From Streptomyces sp. NBC_01267 (GTDB lineage Bacteria > Actinomycetota > Actinomycetes > Streptomycetales > Streptomycetaceae), in the NCBI RefSeq assembly GCF_036241575.1, contig NZ_CP108455.1, positions 186,001 through 250,000 of the forward strand: 64,000 nt of DNA, written 5' to 3'. Positions 8,451 through 17,209 of this stretch are shown here, one piece after another. Under the pieces are notes generated by a model that had not been told where the DNA came from, searched no databases, and was given only the letters and a program-made list of their open reading frames with translations. The position numbers and the translations under genes are program-made. The number at the start of each line of letters is the position of its first letter. The stretch's first letter is position 1.

Positions 8451-8875
8451 TGTTCGTGGGCCGCTGTTCGTCATGGTCACCCCGGCCGACATGATCGACC
8501 GCAACGCGGCCATGGAAGTGCTGTTCCGGCTGCGGCTGATGCACCCCGAGATCCACCATCGTCTGGGCCGACTCCGCCTATGCCGGACAGCTCGCGACCT
8601 GGGCGAAGACATACCTGAATCTGACGATCAAGACCATCAGCCGTCCGAAGAACACCCCCGCGTCTGTCGTCCTGCCCCGGCGCTGGGTCGTCGTCGAACG
8701 CTCACCCGCCTGGATCATGCACGCCCGCAGACACGCCCGCGACTACGAACGGCTCATCCAGCACTCGGAATCGCTCATCACCTGGGCCGCGATCAACCTC
8801 AAGGCCAGGCGCATCACCCGCCGAAGTTCCCGCAGAAGCGGACAGCCGGCCTCCCGCGAAGCGCAACGGGACTGA
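8451..8875 (+). pseudogene. C-terminal remnant of an IS5-family transposase
   Basis: Reads GPLFVMVTPADMIDRNAAME, then RLRLMHPEI. After an extra C near 8552 it continues in another frame as IVWADSAYAGQLATWAKTYL, WVVVERSPAWIMHARRHARD and ESLITWAAINLKARRITR, ending at TGA 8873. This is the C-terminal third of a Streptomyces IS5-like DDE transposase, including the final Asp region (WADSAY) and Glu region (VVERSPAW). The N-terminal two thirds and the left end of the element are missing. Confidence 0.7.
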
Positions 8876-9119
8876 TCGTCTTGGCGTTGGCGGTCACCAC
8901 CGTCACCGGGAGACCCTGCATGCACGGAGCCCTACCGATTCTCCCACCGCCGTCACGAACCCGTCAGCCCAACCGGCGAAGCGAGCACATCGGCATCGCC
9001 GCCATCAATCAATGGCTCCCAGCCGGGGTGAGGGCGGGCTGCGCCGCCCTCACCCCGGCTTCGAAACATCGCTAGGACTCCGGAGCCATTCGCTTCGGGT
9101 TTTTTTCCGAGCCGGAGCC

Positions 9120-9419
9120 TCAGCTGTTGGCCAGGGTGCGGTCGAGAAGGGGCAGCAGGCGGTCCCAATGGCGCTGTAGTGCGGCGGGGTTGAAGGCGTC
9201 GGTGTCGGACATGGTGAAGCCGTGGATGGTGCCGGGGTAGATCTCGGAGGTGTAGCCGACGCCTGCGGCGTCCAGTGCCTGGTTGAGCTCGCTGAGGGCC
9301 TCGGGTGTCAGGTCGCTTTCGGCGTGGCCGAAGTGGACCTGAGCGGTGATCTTGGCGAGGCTGTCGGGTCCGTCGGCGCCCACGGGGCCGTGGAATGCGG
9401 CGACGGCGGCCATTCCCAC
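9120..9419 (-). pseudogene. C-terminal fragment of a dienelactone-hydrolase-family gene
   Basis: About 99 residues matching the end of a dienelactone hydrolase: ITAQVHFGHAESDLTPEALS with the catalytic-Asp-type HAESD region, then the catalytic His in YPGTIHGFTMSDTDAFNPAA and the final helix QRHWDRLLPLLD. The nucleophile domain with the Cys/Ser elbow is absent. The sequence upstream (9420-9580) belongs to an unrelated transposon fragment, so the gene was truncated at its 5' side and cannot be active. Confidence 0.65.
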
Positions 9420-9471
9420 CGAGGACGGCCAGGCCGACGCTTTCGCCGCCTAACCGATCCGAGGCTCTGCG

Positions 9472-9577
9472 CGGCGCGCGTAGACCGGCTCACCTTCAAC
9501 GCCGCTCTTATCGAGACTGGCACCGAGTCCTACCACCTGGCCGCACCAAGGCGAACAAGACCAACGCAACGAAGTAG
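9472..9577 (+). pseudogene. C-terminal scrap of an IS21-family IstB helper ATPase
   Basis: Reads VDRLTFNAALIETGTESYHL, then with a frame change TKANKTNATK and a stop. This is the usual ending of actinobacterial IS21-like helper ATPase genes (a TFNA-IIETGT-SYRL motif and a Lys-rich tail). Only about 35 codons remain. It sits directly against the truncated dienelactone hydrolase. Confidence 0.45.
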
Positions 9578-9582
9578 CGGCC

Positions 9583-10083
9583 CTACTCCGACGGTGCGGC
9601 GGTGTCTGCGCGGCGGGACTCCGGACCCGCTGACGACGGCAAGAGGTTCCGGGCGAGCACATCCAGCGCCTCCGAGACCTCTCTCAGCCGCTGCGGCTCA
9701 TCAGATCCCAGCGCGCTGGTGAGAGCTTCCTCGATGCCGGCGGCGCGGACCTGCGCCACCCGCTCGGACACCTCAGCGGCCTGACGCACCAGCACCCGGC
9801 GCCGGTCGATGGGATCCGGAGCCGTCTGCACCGAACCGGCTTCCTTGAGCCGGGCAATGGCGGAGGACACCTGGCTCTGCGGCAGACCGGTGCGGGCGGC
9901 GATCTCACCGACGGCGGTGTCGGGATGAGCGGCGATGTCGCTGGCCACGATCAGCACCAGCCGGGCGCTGCCCGCATAACGCCGGGCGCCGCCCGGAGGC
10001 TCGGGCAGGGCCTCCTCGCCGATCTTCATCAGGGTGCGTCCCAGCAGGAACAGCTCGACTCCGTCCACACACCCAACATACAT
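9583..10083 (-). CDS. MarR-family transcriptional regulator
   Basis: A 166-residue winged-helix regulator. The DNA-binding domain is at about residues 45-110 (HPDTAVGEIAARTGLPQSQV, SSAIARLKEAG) with the wing TAPDPIDRRRVLVR, followed by long dimerisation helices (EALTSALGSDEPQRLREVSE). ATG 10083 was chosen. It lies at the edge of a large palindrome, so the transcript may have almost no leader. The next in-frame starts are GTG 10068 and ATG 10027. The gene diverges from the alpha/beta hydrolase at 10181 and the palindrome sits between them, so the regulator very likely represses itself and the hydrolase, as MarR proteins commonly do. The inducing ligand is unknown. Confidence 0.85.
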   Translation of the reverse strand: MYVGCVDGVELFLLGRTLMKIGEEALPEPPGGARRYAGSARLVLIVASDIAAHPDTAVGEIAARTGLPQSQVSSAIARLKEAGSVQTAPDPIDRRRVLVRQAAEVSERVAQVRAAGIEEALTSALGSDEPQRLREVSEALDVLARNLLPSSAGPESRRADTAAPSE

Positions 10084-10133
10084 CGAAATAGATTCATCTA
10101 TATTGATGTATCTATTTCGATGGATTATGTTGG
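10073..10133. promoter_or_regulatory. Large palindromic operator in the marR/hydrolase divergent promoter
   Basis: Perfect 13-base arms CATCGAAATAGAT (10081-10093) and ATCTATTTCGATG (10110-10122). Outside these is a second pair of arms CCAACATA (10073-10080) and TATGTTGG (10126-10133), offset by a 3-base GAT. Inside is CATC-N6-GATG. The AT-rich core stands out from the GC-rich surroundings and probably contains promoter elements for both genes. Confidence 0.8.
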
Positions 10134-10180
10134 TCGGCAGACGCGGCGGAGGGCCCGCCGCCCACAAAGGGGGAACCGTC

Positions 10181-11014
10181 ATGCCCAACACCACCGGCGC
10201 GCTCGCCGTCCCTGGCGCAGTTCTGCACTACCAGGTCCGCGGGACCGGCCCGCTGCTGCTCATCTCGCAGAGCGGAGAGGGTGACGCCGACCGCACCACC
10301 GACCTGGTCACCCAACTCATCGATTCCTACGCCGTGGTCACCTACGACCGCCGCGGCCTGTCCCGCAGCCGGCTCGATACCCCCGGGCAAGGCGCGACGT
10401 TGGCCGAGCACGCCGACGACGTCCACCGCCTGCTGGCCTCTCTCACCGACACCTCCGCCCTCATGCTCGGCTGCAGTCTCGGAGCTGTCATCGGCATGCA
10501 CGCAGCCGTCCGGTATCCCGGGCAGATCCGCACCCTCATCGCCCACGAGCCCGTCGCCCCACGCCTGCTTCCGGACGGCGAACGCGCCTGTCACGAGCGC
10601 GAACTCGCCGCGCTTCAGGACTTCTACCTCCGCGAGGGCCTGGCCGCAGCACTCCCGGAGATCGCCAGGACCCTGGGCATTGACCTCACCGCCAAGGACG
10701 TGGAACCCGATCTGACGCCTCAGCCGATCAACGCCATTCGCGCCGCGAACTTCGACTACTTCTTCCGGCACGACTTCACCGCGGTCATTCACGACACCCT
10801 CGACATCGCGGCGCTGAAGGACGTCAGCACTCGCATCGTGCCCGCCGCCGGACGCATCACTGCGCGGAACGTCTTCGACTACCAGGCCGCGACAGCCCTG
10901 GCCGCGCTCCTCGGCCGCGAACTGCAGGAACTTCCCGGCGGTCACAACGGAAACACCACCCACCCCCGGGCCTACGCAACACGCATCCGGGAGATCCTGA
11001 ATGCCGAACACTGA
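10181..11014 (+). CDS. Alpha/beta hydrolase under MarR control
   Basis: A 277-residue alpha/beta-hydrolase-fold enzyme. It has the oxyanion-side strand LLLISQSGEGDADRTTDLV, the YDRRGLSRS motif after strand 4, and the nucleophile elbow GCSLGA with Ser99. The C-terminal catalytic His is probably in LPGGHNGNTTHPRAYA. ATG 10181 is preceded by AAAGGGGGAACC, an excellent ribosome site. It is divergent from the MarR gene across a shared palindromic operator, which suggests it detoxifies or degrades the compound that the regulator senses. The substrate cannot be read from the sequence. Confidence 0.85.
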   Translation: MPNTTGALAVPGAVLHYQVRGTGPLLLISQSGEGDADRTTDLVTQLIDSYAVVTYDRRGLSRSRLDTPGQGATLAEHADDVHRLLASLTDTSALMLGCSLGAVIGMHAAVRYPGQIRTLIAHEPVAPRLLPDGERACHERELAALQDFYLREGLAAALPEIARTLGIDLTAKDVEPDLTPQPINAIRAANFDYFFRHDFTAVIHDTLDIAALKDVSTRIVPAAGRITARNVFDYQAATALAALLGRELQELPGGHNGNTTHPRAYATRIREILNAEH

Positions 11015-11254
11015 CGCAGAGCGGGCCGTCAGGAACCCCTGCCGGAAGGCCGGGCGAGGCGGACATCCATGGCCGGGTGGTCCCAGACCAAGCCGCCTTC
11101 CGGGGCCACTTCACCACGCCTGATCTTCACGAATCATCCCCGCACCGGAGCCAGTTGGAACCACCCCGGTGGAGCCGCTGGGGGCCGCCCTAGCCAAGAT
11201 GGACCGGTACATCCGCCCGACAAGGCGTGTCGCCGTCGTCATACGATTCGCGGC

Positions 11255-11980
11255 ATGATTCGTGCAGTTGTTTTCGATGTTGGTGAATGCCTCGTCGACG
11301 AGGCCAGGGAGTACGGCTCCTGGGCCGATCGGCTCGGTGTCCCCCGGCACACGTTCGCCGCGATGTCCGGTGCTGTCATTGCCCAAGGCCGCGACTATCG
11401 GGACGTGTTCCAGGAATTCGAGCCCGAATTCGACCTCTCTGAGCAGCGCGAGGCGCGGGCCGTGGCGGGCCAGCCCGAGCGCTTCGACGAGAGCGACCTG
11501 TACCCCGACGTCCGGCCCGCCCTCGCAGCACTTCGTGAGGCCGGGCTGTGGCTGGGCATCGCAGGGAACCAGACCGTCCGGGTTGGTGGGATCCTCCGTA
11601 AGCTGTTCACCCGCGACGTCGACCTCTTCGGGACGTTGGACGACTGGGGCGGTTCCAAGCCGGACCCCGAGTTCTTCGTGCGCGTCGCTGAAGCCGTACC
11701 GCACACGCCCGGCGAGATCCTTTGCGTCGGCGACCGGATCGACAACGACCTCAAGCCCGCTGTCGCCGCGGGCATGCCCACCGCGCTGATCCGCCGTGGC
11801 CCATGGGAAACCATCCGGTGGGGCACCGACGAAGCGAAGACGCCCTCCACCTTCCGGGTGGAAGTTACCCCGAGATCGAGAATCTCCACAGAACCGATAG
11901 GGGCAAGGGATTCGACTTGGGTGCTGGCCGCTTCAACTCCAACTGACAACACGAATGCCCCGGAAGGCGCTCCCCGATGA
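11255..11980 (+). CDS. HAD-superfamily hydrolase
   Basis: Starts at ATG 11255 (MIRAVVFDVGECLVDEAREY). HAD motifs are present: motif I FDVGECLV (nucleophile Asp, with Glu where the second Asp usually lies), motif II around GIAGNQT, the motif III Lys in GGSKPDPEFF, and motif IV VGDRIDNDLKPAVAAGM. A phosphatase or dehalogenase-like activity is expected. The last 35 or so residues (TPRSRISTEPIGARD onward) look out of frame, and the +1 frame gives a more natural ending (SYPEIENLHRTDRGKG), so a small indel near 11865 may have altered the C-terminus. The stop overlaps the start of the lipoprotein gene at 11977. Confidence 0.75.
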   Translation: MIRAVVFDVGECLVDEAREYGSWADRLGVPRHTFAAMSGAVIAQGRDYRDVFQEFEPEFDLSEQREARAVAGQPERFDESDLYPDVRPALAALREAGLWLGIAGNQTVRVGGILRKLFTRDVDLFGTLDDWGGSKPDPEFFVRVAEAVPHTPGEILCVGDRIDNDLKPAVAAGMPTALIRRGPWETIRWGTDEAKTPSTFRVEVTPRSRISTEPIGARDSTWVLAASTPTDNTNAPEGAPR

Positions 11981-13067
11981 AGCAGCGTAGGTTGCTGACC
12001 GGCCTGGTCGTGGCCGTCCTCGTCGGCACGGCCGGTGCCTGTGACAGCGGGGGCGGCGGGACCGGCGACCAGTGGACCGCGCCCGCCCCGGGCCAGGCTG
12101 CCGCGCTGCTCGACTTCGCGGAGGGCGGCCGCGATGCCGCCTTGCGGGACGTGGCGTTCTACGGTTTCGGCGGAGTCACCGCCCCGGGTGGCATGACGAC
12201 CGGCCCGGACGGAAGCGTCTATGGTCTCGGCGACAAAGCGGTCCGGCTCAAGCCTGATCGGACGGTGTCGACGGTCGAGGGGCCACGAAGGCCGGCACCT
12301 CTACCTCCGGATTGGTCGCCCTACCGGATGGCTCCCTGGTAGTCGGCGGCGCCGGGCAGGTGAAGAGGATCGCTCCGGACGGCACCGTGTCGGTACTGGC
12401 CGGTGCTGCCGGCGCGGCCCGCACACCGGGTGCCCCCGTGCCGGCGTCGGTTCCCGCCGTCGGATTCCACTTCGCCGGGCCGAGCCCGTTCGGGGTCGGC
12501 CCCGACGGCACCATCCTGATCGGGGACCGGGACGTGCTGTGGGGGCTCAAGAACGGCACCCTCAAACAGCTCTATCGCACCACCGGGAAAAGCGCCGACG
12601 GCCAACTCCTCCACATCGGCCGGGACAGCGCAGTGGACGCGACCGGCACCGCCTACATCTCACCCGAGGTGCCCGACCGCTTCCCCGGACGTCTCAGCGA
12701 CCTGCTGGCCGTCCGCGCCAACGGCAGCCTGAGCAAGCTCCAACTACCGGCGGCCATCGACGGGATGCCGGGGGCGCCCGCCGCCCTCAAGGTACGGTGG
12801 CTGACCGGCGACGGTGCGAACGGGATCTTCGCCCAGGTCTACGACGCGTCGGGGAACAACGGCGCGGTCCTGCATCTCCATTCCGGGAAAGCAGATGTCA
12901 TCGCCCACGAAGCCTCCGACGTTGAATCCACGAAGCCCTGCCGTATCCCTCAGCCGGTGGACGCACTACGACTTCCGTGCGCACTCCCCGAGGCCCTGAC
13001 CTATCGGTCGGGCAGCCTCATTCTTGGCGGCCTCGCCGACTACATCCTGCAGATCCGCGTCACATGA
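11977..13067 (+). pseudogene. Lipoprotein with NHL/beta-propeller-like repeats, frameshifted
   Basis: Starts at ATG 11977 with a lipoprotein signal (LLTGLVVAVLVGTAGAC, lipobox ending in Cys22). A propeller-like region follows (GGVTAPGGMTTGPDGSVYGL). At a GGGG run at 12279-12282 the frame is lost. Adding one G restores ATKAGTSTSGLVALPDGSLV and the rest of the protein to a stop at 13067, with further propeller-type strands (GPDGTILIGDRDVLWGL, GRDSAVDATGTAYIS). Together the parts form a roughly 360-residue surface lipoprotein of unknown ligand. The break is either a true mutation or a sequencing error. Confidence 0.7.
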
Positions 13068-13301
13068 CGTCAACTGCTCGCATTCCGCCGCGTGAAGACG
13101 TGGGAAGGGAAACCGGCTTCGAGTCCCCTTCGGAAAACGTGAACCCACGGCCTTTCGACATCGCCCGCTTCATCGCCACCCTGACTCTGCTGTCGCAGGC
13201 CGCCGCACGAAGACGGTAGCCGGTGCGCGCTGGTAACAGCAGCGAGGCCCGATCCAGACTGCCGCCAGGGAGACCACTACCCGCTTCTCTGGACTCGCGC
13301 C

Positions 13302-13833
13302 GTGGAATACAACACCTGGTTCGATCACGAGAACCTCAAGGACTACGACGACGATCCCTTCGAGTTCACCGATTCAGAGCTCAGCTTCCTCGCAGTCCTG
13401 CGTGCCCGGGCCGCCGCATGGCGGGTGTCATGGGCACCCAGCAAATGTCTCACGGCCGGAGGACGACTCCTCACTCCTCGTCTGGATCTCTCTGCTCGAC
13501 GAAGAGCGCCCGCTGATACTCGGCCAGTGGGCCGTGCACTTCTACGGCGCCCACGTGCAGGCAGGAAAAGTCTCCGACGACCTCTTCAACCTCGATAAAA
13601 CTCCCGGACGAGGATTCTTCTTCGCCTCCGGCACGACCGGCGAACTCGCGCTCCACTGCGCCGACTGGCTCGAGAGGGTGCTGTGCCGCCCCGTTGTCCG
13701 TTCCGAATGGCCTACCGGTAAAAGAGTTCTTGCCTCCTGGGAGTTCGCCGACACAGAAGAGGGCCTCGTCAGCGACCTCCTCGTGTCCGCCAACGCTCCG
13801 CCCCCGGCCCGGCGCATCCAGATCCGCCCCTGA
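13302..13833 (+). pseudogene. Hypothetical protein gene with one frameshift
   Basis: The GTG start at 13302 opens MEYNTWFDHENLKDYDDDPF, then EFTDSELSFLAVLRARAAAW. Between about 13425 and 13450 the coding signal moves by +1 to the frame reading PEDDSSLLVWISLLDEERPL, HFYGAHVQAGKVSDDLFNLD and CADWLERVLCRPVVRSEW to a stop at 13833. The joined product would be about 175 residues and acidic. The family was not recognised. Both halves have clear protein-like composition, so this was one gene. Confidence 0.5.
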
Positions 13834-13891
13834 CCCCGCACAGGCCCTATCCGCAGGTGTGACTATGCGTTGTGCGGGTGTGCCTGAGTTC

Positions 13892-14047
13892 TCAGTGACC
13901 AGGAATTCCCGTGCAGTCGGAGGGATGCGGTGGGAACCGGTGGCCGCGTACGTCCGTGCTCCAGTGATGCTCGGACCCGCAGTCACACACGTAGATCCCA
14001 CTGTCCGGCACGATCTCACCCGGATGGAATGAACTCTGCTCGCTCAT
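13892..14047 (-). CDS. Small YjzC/zinc-ribbon-like protein
   Basis: A 51-residue protein starting at ATG 14047 behind AGGTGG and ending at TGA 13892. The sequence runs MSEQSSFHPGEIVPDSGIYV, CDCGSEHHWSTDVRGHRFPP, HPSDCTGIPGH. The pattern F-PGE-VP-SGIY-CDCG...H-FPP-P--C is typical of small YjzC-like proteins, and here the CDCG and the final Cys could bind zinc. The fit to a known small-protein pattern makes it more convincing than its length suggests. Confidence 0.6.
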   Translation of the reverse strand: MSEQSSFHPGEIVPDSGIYVCDCGSEHHWSTDVRGHRFPPHPSDCTGIPGH

Positions 14048-14306
14048 GCCACCTGTCTGCCGTACGCGAGATACTGCTCACCAGGATCGCGGCCAAGTCC
14101 AGCGCCTGATCACGCAGTTGCCTGTACCTGTGACATCAACGAGCAGCTGTGACTCCTTCAACTCACCCGCGCGGAGTGTTGGCGGCGAGCAGTTCCTGCA
14201 GAAGTTCAACGACGAGGTCGAGCTGCCCTACAACCGGGAGTGACCGGTACGGCAGCCCATGCGCGCGTCTCCTCGGGTCGGTGTCAGACAAGTGGTCCAG
14301 GGCCGG

Positions 14307-15929
14307 TCAGCCGTATCGCTGCAGTAGTCCGTCCACGTACGCCTCCAGCCGTTCTCCCAGCACCTCGGACGTCAGATCGTCCCGTCCCAGTTCACGCCAC
14401 GGCCCGGCCAGTTTCGCCGTGTCGGGGCAGTAGTGCAGGGCGTCGAGCAGCCGCCAGTACAGGTGGTCGGGGTCGTCGGCGAGGTCCCGGCCGCCGTGTG
14501 CCTCGTACCGCGCGCGGAAGTCCAGCCCGTATGCCGGCCCGTGCAGCAGCGCGAGCGCGGTCGAGCAGTGCGCCACGTCCAGGTCGGCAGGTCCCCACGA
14601 GGTCTCGACCCAGTCGACGACACCGGTGATCCGCAGTTTGGGCCCGGCTCCCGTGAAGAGCACGTTCCCGGGATGGAAGTCGCGGTGCAGAAAGCAGCCT
14701 TCGTACGGCGGCGGATCGCGGCGGATCACGTCCACGGCACGCTCCCACAGGTGGCCGTCCGGGGACCGGACGCGCTCCGGGGACGTCCACGCCTGGTACG
14801 TGCGCGGTCTTTCGGCCGGTACGACGCCGTGGACGCGGACGAGCTGGGCTGCGAGCAGGTCCAGACGCCGGTCGAGGTCGTCCTCGTCCACACGGACGCG
14901 ACCCGGCAGCGCGGACATCAACAGGGTCGGGTGGTCGCAGTGTTCGGCCGTGGCATCCACGGCTACGAACTCGGGCGCCGGGATGCCTTCCTGCCCGGCG
15001 AGCAGCGCCAGGACGGACGCCTCGCGGGCCAGCAGACCGGGCCCTGCGTGGCGGAAGAAAGGCTTCACAAAGGTCCGTTGCACAAGGTCCGTGGCGTCGT
15101 CGAGCGTGAGTCGGCGCATCTGGGAGCTCCAGCCACCGGACAGGAGGCGCAAGTCGGTGACCGAGCGGCCGTCGACGAGCTGCTTGGCCACCCACTCGCG
15201 GGTGGCCGTCCAGCCACGGTCGTCGAGGCCGGTCAGCACGGCCTCCACGAAGTCCCGCCGGTCGTCGCCGTGGTCACGGAACCACATTCCCAGCTGGTGC
15301 TGTGCGTCCGGAAGGTCGAACCGCGTGTACTGGGCGCGCGCGGTCAGCGCGTCCTGTACGGACTCGGTCACCGCGGGCGGGATCACCGCGTCGGTGCCCG
15401 GCACGGCGAGCACAGCCCGTCCCTCGTACGCCTGCAGCACCTGAAGCGCGGGTGCCTCCCGCCAGCTGTCCGGCCGCCGGATAATACTGCTGAACCTGCC
15501 GTTCCCGTTTCCAAAGGGCACCTCCCACGCCTCGGCCGTATACACGGCGGGCGCGCACAGCCCCAGCGCCGCCACCCGATCCCCGTAGTACCGAACGAGG
15601 TCCGCCACTGTCTGCCCGCTCATGCTGAACCCCACCAGGACCAGCGGCCCGTCCGCCCCCGCGTACGCGTCGATCACCGCGACGGCCTGCTCGAACCGTC
15701 GCAGCAGGCTTAACTCGCTCAGTTTGCCGGTGCTTTCGCCGTGCCCGGAGAAGTCGAAGGCGATTCCTCGACAGCCTTGGGCCACGAACTCCCGTACCAG
15801 CGGCAGCTGTCGCTCCGTGCTGCTGGTGCCTGCGCCATGCAGCACCACGGCGGTGACCCCGGAAGGATCACCGCCGTACACACCGCTGAGCCGTTCACCG
15901 TCGTGGTCGTGCGTGAAGTCGAAGAGCAT
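14307..15929 (-). CDS. Fusion of an alpha/beta hydrolase and an aminoglycoside-phosphotransferase-like kinase
   Basis: A single 540-residue frame. Residues 1-225 form an alpha/beta hydrolase: VVLHGAGTSSTERQLPLVRE, FDFSGHGEST, the nucleophile elbow GFSMSG with Ser102, Asp in VPGTDAVIPP and His in DLPDAQHQLGMWF. Residues about 245-540 form an APH/ChoK-type kinase: LSGGWSSQMRRLTLDDATDL, the catalytic loop LHRDFHPGNVLF with Asp417, and the metal-binding Asp in GVVDWVETSWGPADLDVAH. Either half alone would be a normal-length enzyme. The kinase half could phosphorylate an antibiotic or small metabolite and the hydrolase half could cleave it. Nothing in the neighbourhood shows the substrate. The start at 15929 is the first Met of the fold. 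Confidence 0.85.
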   Translation of the reverse strand: MLFDFTHDHDGERLSGVYGGDPSGVTAVVLHGAGTSSTERQLPLVREFVAQGCRGIAFDFSGHGESTGKLSELSLLRRFEQAVAVIDAYAGADGPLVLVGFSMSGQTVADLVRYYGDRVAALGLCAPAVYTAEAWEVPFGNGNGRFSSIIRRPDSWREAPALQVLQAYEGRAVLAVPGTDAVIPPAVTESVQDALTARAQYTRFDLPDAQHQLGMWFRDHGDDRRDFVEAVLTGLDDRGWTATREWVAKQLVDGRSVTDLRLLSGGWSSQMRRLTLDDATDLVQRTFVKPFFRHAGPGLLAREASVLALLAGQEGIPAPEFVAVDATAEHCDHPTLLMSALPGRVRVDEDDLDRRLDLLAAQLVRVHGVVPAERPRTYQAWTSPERVRSPDGHLWERAVDVIRRDPPPYEGCFLHRDFHPGNVLFTGAGPKLRITGVVDWVETSWGPADLDVAHCSTALALLHGPAYGLDFRARYEAHGGRDLADDPDHLYWRLLDALHYCPDTAKLAGPWRELGRDDLTSEVLGERLEAYVDGLLQRYG

Positions 15930-15934
15930 GTCCC

Positions 15935-16230
15935 CTATTCACTCACGCCGTGGCCTCCGTCTTTCGAGAGTGTCACCGCCGGCATCCGACCCTGGTCTCC
16001 GCTCTTCGAGCGACGGCTGAGATCGGCGGCGTACTGCGCGCGGGGGCCTCCTGCAACGACGGCCCAGCCAGCGGCCGCTCCGATGGAGACCCCGAGGACC
16101 TCGCTGAGGACGGCGGGAGGCATCTGTGCTGCGAGGTCCATCAGTGCGCTGTTGCGTCCGCGCCCCATCCCAGGCATCCCGTGCGCCTGGCGTGGTCTTT
16201 CACCAAAGGCCAGCCCGGAGGCGAAGCGCT
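15935..16230 (-). pseudogene. C-terminal remnant of a phage/transposon integrase-like gene
   Basis: The frame reads GRGRNSALMDLAAQMPPAVL, then SEVLGVSIGAAAGWAVVAGG and YAADLSRR. Many actinobacterial recombinase genes end in this way (a helix ALxxLAAELP-PVLADLLG followed by a helix-turn-helix tail). No catalytic region is left. The family assignment is tentative. Confidence 0.4.
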
Positions 16231-16384
16231 CCAGCACGCCGTTGTCTGTCCTCCTCCAGACTTTGCATGTCGATGAGTCGCCTTCAATCCAGAGATACCC
16301 GCGGAGAGGCGGGGCCTTCCCCTGCGGGACCCCGAGGGCGGTGGCCGTGGCAGAATCCCCGCATGATGCTGATCCGAAAGGGCA

Positions 16385-16801
16385 ATGCCGCGTAGGCGCC
16401 CAAGCGCTGTCCGCGCTGAGCGGTGGCGGCCCCAAAAACACGTGCTAGTACACCGGATCCCAGGCGTATCCGCCCGGACCCGGGCAGCGATCCGCCGGGT
16501 TGAAGCCGAGTTCATGTGGCCGAACGCCATCGCCAACGCTCTCAGCCGATTCGAGTGGGCCTTCAGACAGCCAGGACGATATCTGACCGGGCCGGGCGAG
16601 AGTCCTGGCATCGAGATCGAAGATGGCCGAGACGATCTGGAAGACGCCCTGAGACGCCTCCCCGCAGGAGCCCGAGCCGACCTGGGACGACTGGTGGAGC
16701 AAATAGACATCGAATTCGAGCGTCGCACCCTCCCGGACCCGGGCTGGGCGGGCGAATGGACAGCCGGGCGCTGGTGGTGGTGGCGTATTCGGGAACGGTG
16801 A
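16385..16801 (+). CDS. Hypothetical protein, possibly 5'-truncated
   Basis: Protein-like sequence begins around 16480 (RAAIRRVEAEFMWPNAIANA) and continues through LSRFEWAFRQPGRYLTGPGE, RRLPAGARADLGRLVEQIDI and a Trp-rich end (GEWTAGRWWWWRIRER). The part before residue 30 looks like random reading, so the true start may be ATG 16514 or the 5' end may be lost. No family was recognised. Confidence 0.4.
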   Translation: MPRRRPSAVRAERWRPQKHVLVHRIPGVSARTRAAIRRVEAEFMWPNAIANALSRFEWAFRQPGRYLTGPGESPGIEIEDGRDDLEDALRRLPAGARADLGRLVEQIDIEFERRTLPDPGWAGEWTAGRWWWWRIRER

Positions 16802-16889
16802 CCCCAGCCGTTCCCGGCCGCCCAACCACGACGCGGACCGCACAGAGCTGATGGGCATCGGGTACCGATCAGGGCGCTGCAGTTCGCGA

Positions 16890-17207
16890 TCAGTCGAGGG
16901 GGGGCTCCTCGTGTGCGGCGACGATCGCGTCCACCCGCGCGGCGAGATCGAAGTCGGCCGCGGTGAGCTGACGTCCCACGTCGTGCGTCGTGATGCCGAG
17001 CCGAATGCTGTCGATACGCAGGTCGCTGTCGGCGTGGTGCCCGATCCTGCGTTCACGGTCCGCGACGTGCACGATCACGGCAACACCAGCGTGGTACCTC
17101 ACGGCGTATGTGCCCGTGATCTCGTCTCCTACGTGTGCCCACCCCGGGAGCCCTTCCAACCGCTCGGCGATCTCCTCATCCGTGAGCGGAACCAGCCCCT
17201 GCGCCAC
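16890..17207 (-). CDS. 4a-hydroxytetrahydrobiopterin (pterin-4a-carbinolamine) dehydratase
   Basis: A 105-residue protein starting at GTG 17207 behind GAGAGGGG. It matches the whole PCD/DCoH fold: LTDEEIAERLEGLPGWAHVG at the N-terminus, the conserved HHADSDLRIDSIRLGITTHD region holding the His residues of the active site, and GRQLTAADFDLAARVDAIV at the C-terminus. It would dehydrate 4a-hydroxy-tetrahydropterin so the cofactor of aromatic amino acid hydroxylases can be recycled. No hydroxylase is nearby. Its start lies 3 bases from the stop of the broken regulator gene upstream, so the two were once co-transcribed. Confidence 0.85.
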   Translation of the reverse strand: MAQGLVPLTDEEIAERLEGLPGWAHVGDEITGTYAVRYHAGVAVIVHVADRERRIGHHADSDLRIDSIRLGITTHDVGRQLTAADFDLAARVDAIVAAHEEPPLD

Positions 17208-17209
17208 GT

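Noticed and set aside
9070..9120. T-run (TTTTTTT) after CGCTTCGGG as a terminator
   Set aside because: The flanking GGCTCCGG elements are direct, not inverted, repeats, so no convincing stem forms.
13471..14019. 182-codon minus-strand frame
   Set aside because: Mostly antisense to the 13302-13833 gene; only the other frame at 13892-14047 reads as a known small protein.
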